In this document: in pieces, positions 55,942 through 64,000 of the stretch
Numbering within the stretch: position 1 is the first letter of the stretch
Layout of the letters: every line of letters starts with the position of its first letter
Source of the DNA: Bog-473 sp963782415
GTDB taxonomy: Bacteria; Actinomycetota; Acidimicrobiia; Acidimicrobiales; RAAP-2
NCBI GenBank assembly: GCA_963782415.1
Contig: CAWAJT010000008.1
Span: forward strand, 558,001-622,000
Direction: 5' to 3'
DNA length: 64,000 nt
Program-made: the position numbers and the translations under genes
The notes under the pieces: generated by a model
Seen by the model: the letters and a program-made list of their open reading frames with translations, nothing else
Database searches by the model: none
Told to the model about the DNA's origin: nothing

Positions 55942-57253
55942 GGAGTCGCGGCGGACCGACCATGCCCGCTGCGATGGTGGCGAAGGTGAGATCGTCGATC
56001 AGCACGAAGCTCCCGGTAATCCGATCAGCCGCATAGGAGTCGACGGCCAAGGGCGCGGCAGTCCGCAGCCTCACGACGCCGATGTCGTTCTCCCGGAGTT
56101 CACCGGCGTCAGCCAGGCGGAGTTCGTTCACGTCGAACACCCCCTTCACCTCTTCGACCACGACAGGCGTGACGCGCGTCGTGTGCTTGAGGCGTAAGCG
56201 ATCGCCGGCGGCAAGTGGCCGTTCGTGGAACCAGCAGACGGTCGCCTCGAAGGTGTCGGTGACTTCCGGGGCACCTTCGGCCGCCGCAATGAGGTCTCCC
56301 CTCGAGATATCCAAGTGGTCTGCGAGCCGCATGGAGACAGAGAGGCCGACCTCGGCTCTTTGGAGCGGACCGTCTGCCGTCTCGATGGCCCGAATTGTCG
56401 TGGACGCCCCCTGCGGGAGCACTACCACGGCGTCGCCCACGCGAAAGGGCCCACCGTTGACCATTCCTGCGTAGTTGCGGCCCCCGCCTGGCTGGCGGAG
56501 CACCCACTGCACCGGCAGCCGGGCTCCACTGCCCCGCTTCACGCCGTGCTGGGCGGCCCAGCCGCCGGCCTGGGCGGATTCGAGCGCATCGAGCACCGTC
56601 GGGCCGTCGTACCACGGTGCCGAGTCCGAGCGGGTGACGACATTGTCCCCGTGGAGCGCCGCGATCGGGATCACGGTGCAGGACGTGATGCCGAGCCGGT
56701 GCGCCAACGCGTCCATTTCGTCGGCGATGCGCTGGTAGGCAGAGCGGTCCCACCCGACGAGGTCCATTTTGTTGGCGCATACCACGAGTTGATCGACGCC
56801 GAGCAACGCGGCAATGCAGACGTGCCGCCGAGATTGCTCGCGCAGTCCCGAGGTTGCGTCGACCAGCACGAGGGCGAGGTCAGCGGTCGACGCGCCCGTC
56901 GCCATGTTGCGGGTGTACTGGACGTGTCCGGGACAGTCCGCAATGACGAACTTCCGGTGCGGAGTCGCCGCGTAGCGGTAGGCGACGTCGATCGTGATGC
57001 CCTGTTCGCGCTCGGCCCGCAACCCGTCGGTGACGAAGGACAGATCGACTTCTCCGAGGCCGCGTCGTTCCGAAGCAGTCTCAATAGCCGTGAGCTGATC
57101 GTCGAAGAGCTGGCGGGTGTCGAAGAGAAGCCGGCCGATGAGCGTGCTCTTGCCGTCGTCGACCGATCCGATCGTGGCGAACCGCAAGAGATCCATGGTG
57201 TCCTCGCCGACATCAGGACCGCCGGCCGGCGGGGAGCCGGGCAACGTGGTCAT
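55934..57253 (-). CDS. cysN: Sulfate adenylyltransferase subunit 1 (GTPase)
   Basis: CysN hydrolyses GTP to drive ATP sulfurylase. The 439-residue protein has the P-loop TIGSVDDGKSTLIGRLL, the switch motif EREQGITIDVAYRY, DCPGHVQYTRNMATGAST, and NKMDLVGW, all typical of CysN, and the EF-Tu-like C-terminal domains. Start ATG 57253, four bases after cysD. No APS-kinase (CysC) fusion is visible. Confidence 0.93.
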   Translation of the reverse strand: MTTLPGSPPAGGPDVGEDTMDLLRFATIGSVDDGKSTLIGRLLFDTRQLFDDQLTAIETASERRGLGEVDLSFVTDGLRAEREQGITIDVAYRYAATPHRKFVIADCPGHVQYTRNMATGASTADLALVLVDATSGLREQSRRHVCIAALLGVDQLVVCANKMDLVGWDRSAYQRIADEMDALAHRLGITSCTVIPIAALHGDNVVTRSDSAPWYDGPTVLDALESAQAGGWAAQHGVKRGSGARLPVQWVLRQPGGGRNYAGMVNGGPFRVGDAVVVLPQGASTTIRAIETADGPLQRAEVGLSVSMRLADHLDISRGDLIAAAEGAPEVTDTFEATVCWFHERPLAAGDRLRLKHTTRVTPVVVEEVKGVFDVNELRLADAGELRENDIGVVRLRTAAPLAVDSYAADRITGSFVLIDDLTFATIAAGMVGPPRLHD

Positions 57254-57257
57254 GGAT

Positions 57258-58259
57258 CTAGAAGTAGCCCTCGCGCTTGCGGTCCTCCATGGAGGTCTCT
57301 GAAAAGCGGTCGTCGGCTCGCGTCGCGCCGCGCTCCGAAACCCTCGACGCCGAGACCTCGCGGATGATCTCCTCCACAGTGTCGGCATCGGAACGAACGG
57401 CGCCGGTGCAGGTGGCATCCCCGACGGTGCGGAACCGCACCGTTTCCGTTCGGACCTCCTCGCCAGGTTCTGGGCTCACCCATTCACTGAGGGCCAGCAG
57501 CATGCCGTCGCGCTCGACGACCTCTCGCTCGTGTGCGTAGTAGATGGGCGGCAGTTCGATGTGTTCGCGGCGGATGTACTGCCAGATGTCGAGCTCGGTC
57601 CAGTCCGAGAGCGGGAACGCGCGCAGGTGCTCACCCGGCCGGACCCTGCCCTGGTACAGCTGCCAGAGCTCGGGTCGCTGTGCCTTCGGATCCCACTGCC
57701 CGAATGAATCGCGAAACGAGAGCACCCGCTCTTTGGCCCTTGCCTTGTCCTCGTCCCGGCGCGCGCCACCGAAGGCAGCGTCGAACCCGTTGGCATTGAT
57801 GGCATCGAGCAGGGTCGTTGTCTGGAGGCGGTTCCGCGAGGCGACCGGTCCAGGGTCAGCCACGCGGCCCCGGTCGATGGAGTCCTGCACGCTTGCGACG
57901 AGGAGGCGGGCCCCTTCGGCTTCAACTTGGGCATCCCTGTACTCGAGCACCTCGGCGAAGTTGTGGCCCGTGTCAACGTGGAGAACGGGAAAAGGGATCT
58001 TTCCGGGCCGGAAGGCCTTGGCAGCCAAGTGCAACAGGACGGCTGAGTCCTTGCCACCGCTGAAGAGCAGGACGGGACGCTCCGATTCGGCGGCCACCTC
58101 CCGGATGATGAAGATGGCGAGGGATTCGAGGAGATCGAGGTGCCCGAGTGGGCGCTCAACGGGTTTGACCAGAGCGGTCACCGAACCGCCTGACTGCGCC
58201 GCGCTGGCGGTGCTCGCAGAGCGGTCGTTTGGGGAACGGAAGGCAGCGGCGGTGTCCAT
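57258..58259 (-). CDS. cysD: Sulfate adenylyltransferase subunit 2
   Basis: CysD forms APS from sulfate and ATP. The 333-residue protein has the PP-loop LLFSGGKDSAVLLHLAAKAF, LHVDTGHNFAEVLEYRD, AAFGGARRDEDKARAKERVL, and the C-terminal PIYYAHEREVVERDGMLLA plus DRKREGYF. ATG 58259 is preferred over upstream in-frame codons to 58868, which overlap cysH and are non-coding. Transcribed divergently from cysH with a 124-base shared region. Confidence 0.94.
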   Translation of the reverse strand: MDTAAAFRSPNDRSASTASAAQSGGSVTALVKPVERPLGHLDLLESLAIFIIREVAAESERPVLLFSGGKDSAVLLHLAAKAFRPGKIPFPVLHVDTGHNFAEVLEYRDAQVEAEGARLLVASVQDSIDRGRVADPGPVASRNRLQTTTLLDAINANGFDAAFGGARRDEDKARAKERVLSFRDSFGQWDPKAQRPELWQLYQGRVRPGEHLRAFPLSDWTELDIWQYIRREHIELPPIYYAHEREVVERDGMLLALSEWVSPEPGEEVRTETVRFRTVGDATCTGAVRSDADTVEEIIREVSASRVSERGATRADDRFSETSMEDRKREGYF

Positions 58260-58273
58260 GGACCCTCTCAAAT

Positions 58274-58298
58274 CATGACCATTTTGGTCATGTATACT
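58274..58298. promoter_or_regulatory. Palindromic operator and -10 box between cysD and cysH
   Basis: CATGACCA-ttt-TGGTCATG (58274-58292) is a perfect inverted repeat with 8-base arms. TATACT (58293-58298) adjoins it on the plus strand and is a good -10 for the cysH operon. Its position in the divergent region between the two sulfur operons suggests one regulator for both. The regulator is not identifiable in the window. Confidence 0.6.
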
Positions 58299-58383
58299 TA
58301 AGCCCGCATTCGGACGGGCGTCAAGCGCCGGGAACGGGCCTGCGATCCGGCCCGATCGTCCCCGTGGAGAGGGTGAGAGATCA

Positions 58384-59064
58384 GTGGCCGAGAGCAACGT
58401 GAACGACCAGGTGTGGACGGCCGACGCCCTCGCCGTCGTCAGCGAGGGTTTCGAGGCGGCGCCCGCCAGTGCGGCCATCCGCTGGGCCGTCGAGGCATTC
58501 GGTGACTCCTTGGTGCTGGCAGCGTCGTTCGAGGACATCGTCCTGATCGACCTCGTCACCAAAATCGCACCCGGGGCCGAGGTCGTCTTCTTGGACACGG
58601 GGGCCCACTTTCCCGAAACGCTGGCCTTCGTCGAGGATATTCGGGAGCGGTTCAACCTCAATCTCACCGTGACCAAACCTGGGCCGGAGGCCGCCGACCA
58701 CCCGTGCGGCTCCGAGCAGTGCTGCCAGTTCCGCAAGGTCGAGCCGCTCCGGCAGGCGATAGCGGGCAAGCGTGCCTGGCTCACTTCGTTGAAGCGGTCC
58801 GACGGACCGACCCACGCCGACGCTCCCATCGTCAGCTGGGACACGAGCTTCGGTCTCGTGAAGGTCAATCCGCTGGCGAACTGGACCGAGCATGACGTCT
58901 CGTCATACCTGGCCGATCACGGCCTGCCCGTGCACCCCCTGATTCCACGCGGGTACCGTTCCATCGGCTGTGCGCCTACGACGCGTCCGGTCGCTGAAGG
59001 GGAGGACCCCCGCTCCGGGCGCTGGTCCGGTGCTGACAAGTCTGAATGCGGTCTCCACATCTAG
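58384..59064 (+). CDS. cysH: Assimilatory adenylylsulfate (APS) reductase
   Basis: CysH reduces APS to sulfite, using thioredoxin. The 226-residue protein has LVLAASFEDIVLIDLVT, VFLDTGAHFPETLAF, and the four-cysteine [4Fe-4S] pattern: CC in GSEQCCQFRKVEPL and the pair in SIGCAPTTRPV plus ECGLHI at the C-terminus. That pattern marks the APS-type, which needs no PAPS; no cysC is present. GTG 58384. The TAG stop overlaps the next GTG by one base. Confidence 0.93.
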   Translation: MAESNVNDQVWTADALAVVSEGFEAAPASAAIRWAVEAFGDSLVLAASFEDIVLIDLVTKIAPGAEVVFLDTGAHFPETLAFVEDIRERFNLNLTVTKPGPEAADHPCGSEQCCQFRKVEPLRQAIAGKRAWLTSLKRSDGPTHADAPIVSWDTSFGLVKVNPLANWTEHDVSSYLADHGLPVHPLIPRGYRSIGCAPTTRPVAEGEDPRSGRWSGADKSECGLHI

Positions 59065-60797
59065 TGCCGCGCGATCTGGACAACCCCTATGGGATGGAGT
59101 TCCGGGGTCGACGTGACCGGGGGCTCAAATTCATCAGGCCGTACCGCAACATCGGCGAGCTGAACTCCATCGAGCAGCTGAAACTGTCACGGCACCCTTT
59201 TGAGGTGGCCCAGGCGGTGATCGACACCTATTCCAAGCAGGGCGCAGCGTCAATCAACAAGGTGCCCGGAGAACTGGAGCGCCTCAAGTGGGTTGGGATG
59301 TACCCCCAGCGCCAGGGCGGCGACGCCTTCATGATGCGGATCAAGGTGCCCGGTGGCGTCCTGACGGCGCCCCAAGTAAGAGAGATCGGCGTAGCTGCCG
59401 ATGCGTTTGCCGAGGGACCTGACGACAGTCCCGTGTTCGGGAACCGCTATGCCGACCTCACGACGAGGCAGGACATTCAGCTGCACTGGATCCGTATCGC
59501 CGACGTCCCCCGCATTTGGCAGCGATTCTGGGAAGTCGGATTGACAACGGTACAGGCGTGCGGTGACTCAGCGCGCAACGTGTGTTCGTGCCCCGTGTCG
59601 GGGATCGACAGAAAGGAGGTGGTTGACGCGCTTCCCGTGGCGGAGGCGATCTCGGCGTTCTTCACGGGCAATCGGGAGTATGCCAACCTGCCCCGCAAGT
59701 TCAAGATCGCGGTGACGGGCTGCACGGAGGACTGCGCCCGGGTCGAGATCAACGACATCGGTCTGTGGCCGGCGGAGCGTGCGGATGGGGCTGTCGGCTT
59801 CAACGTTCTCATCGGTGGAGGCCTTTCCGACGGTGAGCGCATGGCCTCCGATATCGATGTCTTCATTCAGCCGGATGAGGCCGTCGAACTCTGCCGGGGT
59901 GTCGCGCAAGTCTTCGGCGAGCTGGGTAACCGTGAGAACCGCGGCCTGGCGCGCATGCGTTACCTCGCCGAGGAGCTGGGTCCGGAAGGATTCCGCGCTG
60001 CCCTCGACGAGCGCACGAATTTCGCTCTTTCGTCCTCCGGACGCGAGCTCACGACGGCTTTCCGCGGCGACCACGTCGGAGTGCACCCTCAGAAGCAGCC
60101 TGGACTCGTGTACGTCGGATGTTCGGTTCCGGTGGGCCGCATGCACGGGATCGAGCTGATTGAGCTGGCCCGCCTGGCCGAGACCTACGGCGACGGCGAC
60201 GTACGGATCGGCACCGATCAGAACTTCGTTGTGTCGGGAGTCCCGGAGGATCGCCTCGACGACCTCCTGGCCGAGCCGCTCCTAGAGACATACTCGCCGT
60301 TCCCGGGCCCGTTCGAGCGGGGCGTCGTGGCCTGCACCGGTTCGGAGTTCTGCCGCTTTGCCGTGGTCGAGACGAAAGAGCGGGCCGTCAAGTGGGCGCG
60401 GACGCTCGATGCACAGTTGTCATCGGTCGACCAAAGTGGCCGTGCCGGCGAGGATCTGGGTGTCATCCGTATGCATTTCTCCGGCTGTTCAGCCTCATGC
60501 GCCCAACCACAGATCGCCGACATTGGGTTCCGCGGTGACATTGTGCACGTCGACGAACATATCGAGGAAGCCGTCGACATCGGGTTGGGCGGATCGCTCG
60601 GCCCCGATGCGGCGTTCATCGACTGGGTCACCGGTGCACTACCGGTCGACCGGGTGCCGGACGCATTGCTCCGGGTCGTGACGCGCTACCGCGAGGAACG
60701 ACGTTCCGGTGAGCCGTTTCGGCAGTGGGCTCGACGAACCGATCCGGACGATCTGCGATCGATATTGACAGGTGTCGCTGAAGCGGTGACCTCATGA
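59064..60797 (+). CDS. Ferredoxin-type siroheme sulfite (nitrite) reductase
   Basis: Reduces sulfite to sulfide with six electrons; the family also includes nitrite reductases (NirA). Two homologous halves are seen. The first has ADLTTRQDIQLHWI and DSARNVCSCPVSG. The [4Fe-4S]-siroheme cysteines are in VVACTGSEFCRFAV (C-x5-C) and FSGCSASCAQPQIADIG (C-x3-C). The length is 577 residues. GTG 59064 overlaps the cysH stop; ATG 59046 is in frame but extends into cysH. Between cysH and a ferredoxin-like flavoprotein in the same operon, so sulfite is the probable substrate. Confidence 0.9.
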   Translation: MPRDLDNPYGMEFRGRRDRGLKFIRPYRNIGELNSIEQLKLSRHPFEVAQAVIDTYSKQGAASINKVPGELERLKWVGMYPQRQGGDAFMMRIKVPGGVLTAPQVREIGVAADAFAEGPDDSPVFGNRYADLTTRQDIQLHWIRIADVPRIWQRFWEVGLTTVQACGDSARNVCSCPVSGIDRKEVVDALPVAEAISAFFTGNREYANLPRKFKIAVTGCTEDCARVEINDIGLWPAERADGAVGFNVLIGGGLSDGERMASDIDVFIQPDEAVELCRGVAQVFGELGNRENRGLARMRYLAEELGPEGFRAALDERTNFALSSSGRELTTAFRGDHVGVHPQKQPGLVYVGCSVPVGRMHGIELIELARLAETYGDGDVRIGTDQNFVVSGVPEDRLDDLLAEPLLETYSPFPGPFERGVVACTGSEFCRFAVVETKERAVKWARTLDAQLSSVDQSGRAGEDLGVIRMHFSGCSASCAQPQIADIGFRGDIVHVDEHIEEAVDIGLGGSLGPDAAFIDWVTGALPVDRVPDALLRVVTRYREERRSGEPFRQWARRTDPDDLRSILTGVAEAVTS

Positions 60798-62065
60798 AGC
60801 GGTACCGCCTGCGGGAGCAGATGAACGGCATTGCTGAGCCACCGGGCAAGGTGTGGTTTTGGGAGCTCGAGGCGGGCGTGATCCATGCCGACCGCTGCAT
60901 CCAGTGCGGCACCTGTGTCGCCGTCTGCCCTTCGAACTCCATCGGTGTCGACGAGGACACCGATCTGCCAGAGCTCGTGAAGATGTGCACCGGATGCTCA
61001 CTGTGCTGGGACTTCTGCCCTCGAGGTGGCCTCCGCTATGAGGCACTGTGGCCTCCTTCGACCGCACTCGCCGGCGAAGACGCGGCCGTACAGCCTGAGC
61101 AGGTCCGCTCGGACTCGTCGGACACGTACTGGAAGATCAGCGGAGGCCCACCAGCGGAGGGCTTGGGCGCGGTTGTCGACTCCTATGCCGTGCGGGCAGG
61201 CGCGGAGATCGACGATGCGCAAGATGGAGGCGCCGTCAGCGCGCTGTTGATCGGTCTGTTGGCGGCCGGAGAGATCGATGGCGCCCTCGTGTCCAAACCG
61301 AGTGCTGATCCCGACGAACTATGGAAGGGCGTTGCCACGATCGCGACGACGGCGGAAGAGGTCACAGCAGCTTCAGGCAGCTTCTACAACCAGACGATGG
61401 CGTTAGCCGAGCTCGACCTGTCTCGTTACGACCTGCCCGCCAAGCCGCGCATCGCCGTCGTCGGCACGCCTTGTGAGGTCCAGGGGCTGCGGGCGACGCA
61501 GGCAAGGCGGTGGCCGACAGGGGCGCATCGGGTTGATGCGGTTGTGCTGACCATCGCGCTGATGTGCACGAAGAACTTCGATTACGAGGCACTGACGCTG
61601 CGCGAGCTACGGGACAAGCGGGGTGTGGACCTGGATCGGGTCTCGAAAATGGATGTGATCCGAGGTCGCATGATCGTCGAGTATCGAGATGGTGAGCTGG
61701 CTGTCGACGAGCCGGTGAAGGATTTCCATGGCGCCGCGCTCAAGGGCTGTGACGAGTGCGCCGATTTCCTCGGTCGATCAGCCGACATCTCGGTGGGCAG
61801 CGTCGGATCCATGAACGGCTGGACGAGCGTCCTCATCCGGACCGAACGTGGGCGCCTCGCGTTTCAGGCGGCACGGGCCAAGCTGGACGTGCGCGGGCTG
61901 GACGATCCGACTGCGTTGCTGCGGTTGGATGCGCTGGACAAGAAGATCGCCAATCGAACCCTGCAACGCAAGCTCGATCCCGACGCGCCGCTCTTCATCG
62001 ACTTCGACGAGCACGTGCGGGCCTACGAAGGCTCCGACCGGCAACCCGTGTACATACGGCATTGA
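60794..62065 (+). CDS. FrhB-type F420H2 oxidoreductase with two N-terminal ferredoxin clusters
   Basis: The 423-residue protein starts with two [4Fe-4S] ferredoxin motifs (CIQCGTCVAVCP at about residues 36-47 and CTGCSLCWDFCP at about 66-77). The FrhB/FdhB part follows, with GGAVSALLIGLLAAGEIDGA, GTPCEVQGLRATQARR, CTKNFDYEAL and GCDECADF. Members bind FAD and oxidise coenzyme F420H2. ATG 60794 overlaps the sulfite reductase stop (ATGA). In Fsr of methanogens an F420H2-oxidising domain and a sulfite reductase are fused; here they are adjacent genes, so this protein may pass electrons from F420H2 to sulfite reductase. That is inference. Confidence 0.8.
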   Translation: MKRYRLREQMNGIAEPPGKVWFWELEAGVIHADRCIQCGTCVAVCPSNSIGVDEDTDLPELVKMCTGCSLCWDFCPRGGLRYEALWPPSTALAGEDAAVQPEQVRSDSSDTYWKISGGPPAEGLGAVVDSYAVRAGAEIDDAQDGGAVSALLIGLLAAGEIDGALVSKPSADPDELWKGVATIATTAEEVTAASGSFYNQTMALAELDLSRYDLPAKPRIAVVGTPCEVQGLRATQARRWPTGAHRVDAVVLTIALMCTKNFDYEALTLRELRDKRGVDLDRVSKMDVIRGRMIVEYRDGELAVDEPVKDFHGAALKGCDECADFLGRSADISVGSVGSMNGWTSVLIRTERGRLAFQAARAKLDVRGLDDPTALLRLDALDKKIANRTLQRKLDPDAPLFIDFDEHVRAYEGSDRQPVYIRH

Positions 62066-62067
62066 CG

Positions 62068-62391
62068 GTGGCACCCGCTCTCGTCCTGCACGTCCCCGAC
62101 GAGCCCACCAATCGGGCCGAGGATTGGATGGCCGCGGTACTCGACGGGCGCGAGTTCAGCGTCGTTCTGACCGACGGCCAAGGCGGTGTGACCGCATGGC
62201 TCTGGAGCCGTTGGCGCTCGCTCGCCGCATCGGGTCTGGGTGAGGACGATTTTGGGCAGATCGTGCTGGGGTATCGGCGTGAGATCTGGCTCTGGCTGGC
62301 GGGTGAGCGGACTTGGGCGCAGTGCTGCTCGGGTCTCATCGGCCGCGTCAACCGGCACCTGGCGGGTGGTGGCGACCCTCGCTCCGCGTGA
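62068..62391 (+). CDS. Small protein of unknown function in the sulfite-reductase operon
   Basis: A 107-residue protein begins at GTG 62068, three bases after the FrhB-like gene stop, and overlaps the following ABC gene by four bases. It contains several Trp (DWMAAVLDGREFSVVLTDG, GVTAWLWSRWRSLAASG, EIWLWLAGERTWAQC) and a Cys pair at about residue 88. No known domain is recognised. Position suggests a role with the reductase or its metal/cofactor supply. TTG 62062 is an alternative start. Confidence 0.6.
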   Translation: MAPALVLHVPDEPTNRAEDWMAAVLDGREFSVVLTDGQGGVTAWLWSRWRSLAASGLGEDDFGQIVLGYRREIWLWLAGERTWAQCCSGLIGRVNRHLAGGGDPRSA

Positions 62392-63185
62392 GCCGAACGA
62401 GATCGCCCGCTGCCCTTGAGCTGCGCGGCGTCACGGTGCAGCGCGAGGGAGTGCCGGTGCTGCGGGGCATCGACTGGCGGGTTGGCGTTGGGGAGCGTTG
62501 GGTCGTCCTTGGTCCCAATGGCTCAGGAAAGACGACCTTGCTCCAGGTGGCCGCCGCACGAATGTGGCCGACGGCTGGCACCGTAGACGTGCTTGGCTCG
62601 CGTCTCGGCCGGGTCGACGTCCGCACACTGCGCCCACGGGTCTCGTTGGTCAGCGGAGCGGTCACCCGGCAACTCCGTGCCGACATCGCTGCCCGTGACG
62701 TCGTGGTCAGCGGCCGCCATGGAGCGCTCGAGACCTGGTGGAACCGATACAGCGACCAGGACTGGGGTGACGCCGACGCGTTGCTGGCGCTCGGTGGCGT
62801 GGCTGCAATCGGAGGTCGACCATTCGGTGTGATCTCGGAGGGCGAGCGCCAGCAGGTGCTGCTGGCGCGGGCACTCATGAGCGCGCCGGAACTGATACTT
62901 CTCGACGAGCCCTTCGCCGGCCTCGACCTGGGTGCCCGCGAGCGCCTGCTCGCCCGGCTCGGTGCGTTGGCCGGGGACCGCACCAACGCACCGATCGTGC
63001 TCGTCACGCACCACTGCGAGGAGATTCCGCCGGGTTTCACCCATGCCGGGCTGGTGTCACAGGGAGCGTTGGTTGCATCGGGGCCACTGCCCGATGTCAT
63101 GAACTCGGAGAACGTCTCCGCCTGCTTCGGTGTGGCGGTGACGGTGGGGTACACCGACGGCCGGTGGTGGAGCCGCGCCGCCTGA
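62388..63185 (+). CDS. Stand-alone ABC transporter ATP-binding protein
   Basis: The 265-residue ATPase shows Walker A VLGPNGSGKTTLLQVAAA, signature VISEGERQQVLLARAL, and Walker B LILLDEPFAGLDLGARE, followed by the H-loop VTHHCEEIPPGFTH. It lacks transmembrane helices and no permease gene follows. The EIPPGFTH end is typical of the ModF/YlmA-like single-ATPase group. GTG 62388 overlaps the small protein. Function in the operon is unclear. Confidence 0.85.
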   Translation: MSRTRSPAALELRGVTVQREGVPVLRGIDWRVGVGERWVVLGPNGSGKTTLLQVAAARMWPTAGTVDVLGSRLGRVDVRTLRPRVSLVSGAVTRQLRADIAARDVVVSGRHGALETWWNRYSDQDWGDADALLALGGVAAIGGRPFGVISEGERQQVLLARALMSAPELILLDEPFAGLDLGARERLLARLGALAGDRTNAPIVLVTHHCEEIPPGFTHAGLVSQGALVASGPLPDVMNSENVSACFGVAVTVGYTDGRWWSRAA

Positions 63186-63324
63186 AGCGCGAACCCCAAA
63201 CCAAGGATGCAGCGAAGAGGGTCTTGATCCAAGGTGTCGCTGAGGGTACAAACAGAAGAAGTACAGGAGAAGTGCCGACGAGGTCGGCGCAGTGGCATTT
63301 CCCCACCATCCACCACTTGTAAAG

Positions 63325-63343
63325 CCCTATTCATTAGGGTTTT
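63325..63343 (+). terminator. Weak terminator-like hairpin
   Basis: CCCTA (63325-63329) and TAGGG (63335-63339) with loop ttcat, followed by four T (63340-63343), at the end of the sulfur operon. The 5-bp stem is short, so activity is uncertain. The remainder of 63186-63372 shows nothing else. Confidence 0.35.
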
Positions 63344-63372
63344 CGCGCAGAGCGAAGGTAGGTCGTCGGGGA

Positions 63373-64000
63373 GTGACGATTGTGATCCTGCTGGTTTTGG
63401 TAGTTCTTCTCTGGGTGGCGGTGCTAGCTCCGAGCGCTTGGCGGCGGTTCACCGAGCGCCAAGGGGTCGGTTCCATCGACCACTTTCATCATCAACTTCA
63501 ATTGTTGGAGCATGCCGGCCCCAAGACGGTCGCACCGGCATACCGGCTGCACACGGCAATCCCCGGAGCGGGACCGACGGACAGTGTCGTCGATCCCACC
63601 ATCGATTCGTCGCGGCCGAAACTGGTGCTGCTGCGACCGACCGACGACGCGGCGGCGGCAGACGTCGATGGCGATGACGGATCCCACTATGAACGCGTTG
63701 GGGTGCTGGACCGGCCCGAACCCGTCTGCCTGCCAGAAGTGGGGTCGGAGCTGCCGTCTCTCCGCCGTGAGCAGGCACGCCGGCGCTGCACGACATTGCT
63801 CCGGTGCCTGGGCGGCGTGGCGGTCTCGACTGGACTCATTGGCGTCTTCCCGGGGATGCACCTGGTTTGGATCGTCACCGGGCTCTCCGGTCTGGCGGCG
63901 TTGGGTCTGGTCGGGTTGATGGCCTACGCCAGAGAGCTCGAGGCCGAGCGCGATCGCCGCCGCCACCGGAGTGCTGCCCGAGCGGAGGCGCAGGAGGTTC
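63373..64000 (+). CDS. Membrane protein, SepX/GlpR-like topology, partial
   Basis: The gene runs off the window end; 209 codons are visible from GTG 63373. The layout is a short N-terminal helix (VILLVLVVLLWVAVLAP), a region with SIDHFHHQLQLLEHAG, a low-complexity linker, an Arg-rich helix (REQARRRCTTLLRCLGG), two hydrophobic segments (VSTGLIGVFPG and MHLVWIVTGLSGLAALGLVG) and a charged tail. This resembles the actinobacterial divisome protein SepX/GlpR, though no signature residue is certain. Confidence 0.5.
   Translation, partial: MTIVILLVLVVLLWVAVLAPSAWRRFTERQGVGSIDHFHHQLQLLEHAGPKTVAPAYRLHTAIPGAGPTDSVVDPTIDSSRPKLVLLRPTDDAAAADVDGDDGSHYERVGVLDRPEPVCLPEVGSELPSLRREQARRRCTTLLRCLGGVAVSTGLIGVFPGMHLVWIVTGLSGLAALGLVGLMAYARELEAERDRRRHRSAARAEAQEV

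Noticed and set aside
58260..58868. N-terminal extension of cysD
   Set aside because: It runs opposite cysH and across the divergent promoter; cysD homology begins near 58259.

Overview
The window looks like a chromosome segment of a high-GC actinobacterium, most likely class Acidimicrobiia or a close relative. Supporting points are strong GC bias, the order lysA-hom-thrC-rho-rpmE-prfA-prmC, glyA and a WecA-type transferase leading into a complete F1Fo ATP synthase operon followed by glpX and murA, a long actinobacterial-type delta subunit, an assimilatory APS reductase, and coenzyme F420-type genes. Many housekeeping genes start 6-9 bases after a TANNNT box, as expected for leaderless actinobacterial transcripts. 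The class-level assignment is inference. || Layout. 1-6.6 kb is a decayed accessory stretch (VOC proteins, FAD disulfide reductase, F420-type oxidoreductase, SDR, IS3 remnant, collagen-like membrane protein); most of its genes carry frameshifts. 6.6-13.4 kb is a defence island: an AbiE-type toxin-antitoxin pair, a CBASS operon (patatin phospholipase, CD-NTase, E2-like protein, then CapH/CapP-like regulator and protease), and a tyrosine integrase beside the 3' end of tRNA-Arg(CCG). 13.5-22.6 kb is core (lysA, hom, thrC, rho, rpmE, prfA, prmC, a degenerate TsaC-like gene). 22.7-27.9 kb is a catabolic insert on the minus strand (thiolase-like, MarR, amidohydrolase, TauD-like dioxygenase) with a clear MarR-type operator. 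27.9-46.6 kb is core again: an rpiB stub, glyA, wecA-like, atp operon, glpX, murA, meaB, an enoyl-CoA hydratase with frameshifts, treS, a maltokinase-like gene and galT. 47.2-55.3 kb holds two tandem, very large secreted beta-propeller/Ig-repeat proteins sharing a 1.07-kb apparently identical 5' portion. 55.3-63.2 kb is a sulfur-assimilation locus: cysG-like/cysN/cysD on one strand and cysH/sulfite reductase/FrhB-like/small protein/ABC ATPase on the other. The last gene is cut by the window edge. || How genes work together. CysDN, CysH and the siroheme sulfite reductase form a complete sulfate-to-sulfide route, with siroheme helped by the CysG-like protein. The tightly coupled FrhB-like ferredoxin/flavoprotein next to the sulfite reductase suggests that F420H2 may supply its electrons, which is the most interesting hypothesis here. 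Lysine and threonine synthesis branch genes are adjacent, but thrB is not in the window. TreS and the maltokinase-like protein point to trehalose/glycogen metabolism. Frameshifts were read by joining reading frames by eye; whether each is a real mutation or an assembly error cannot be decided from this sequence alone.
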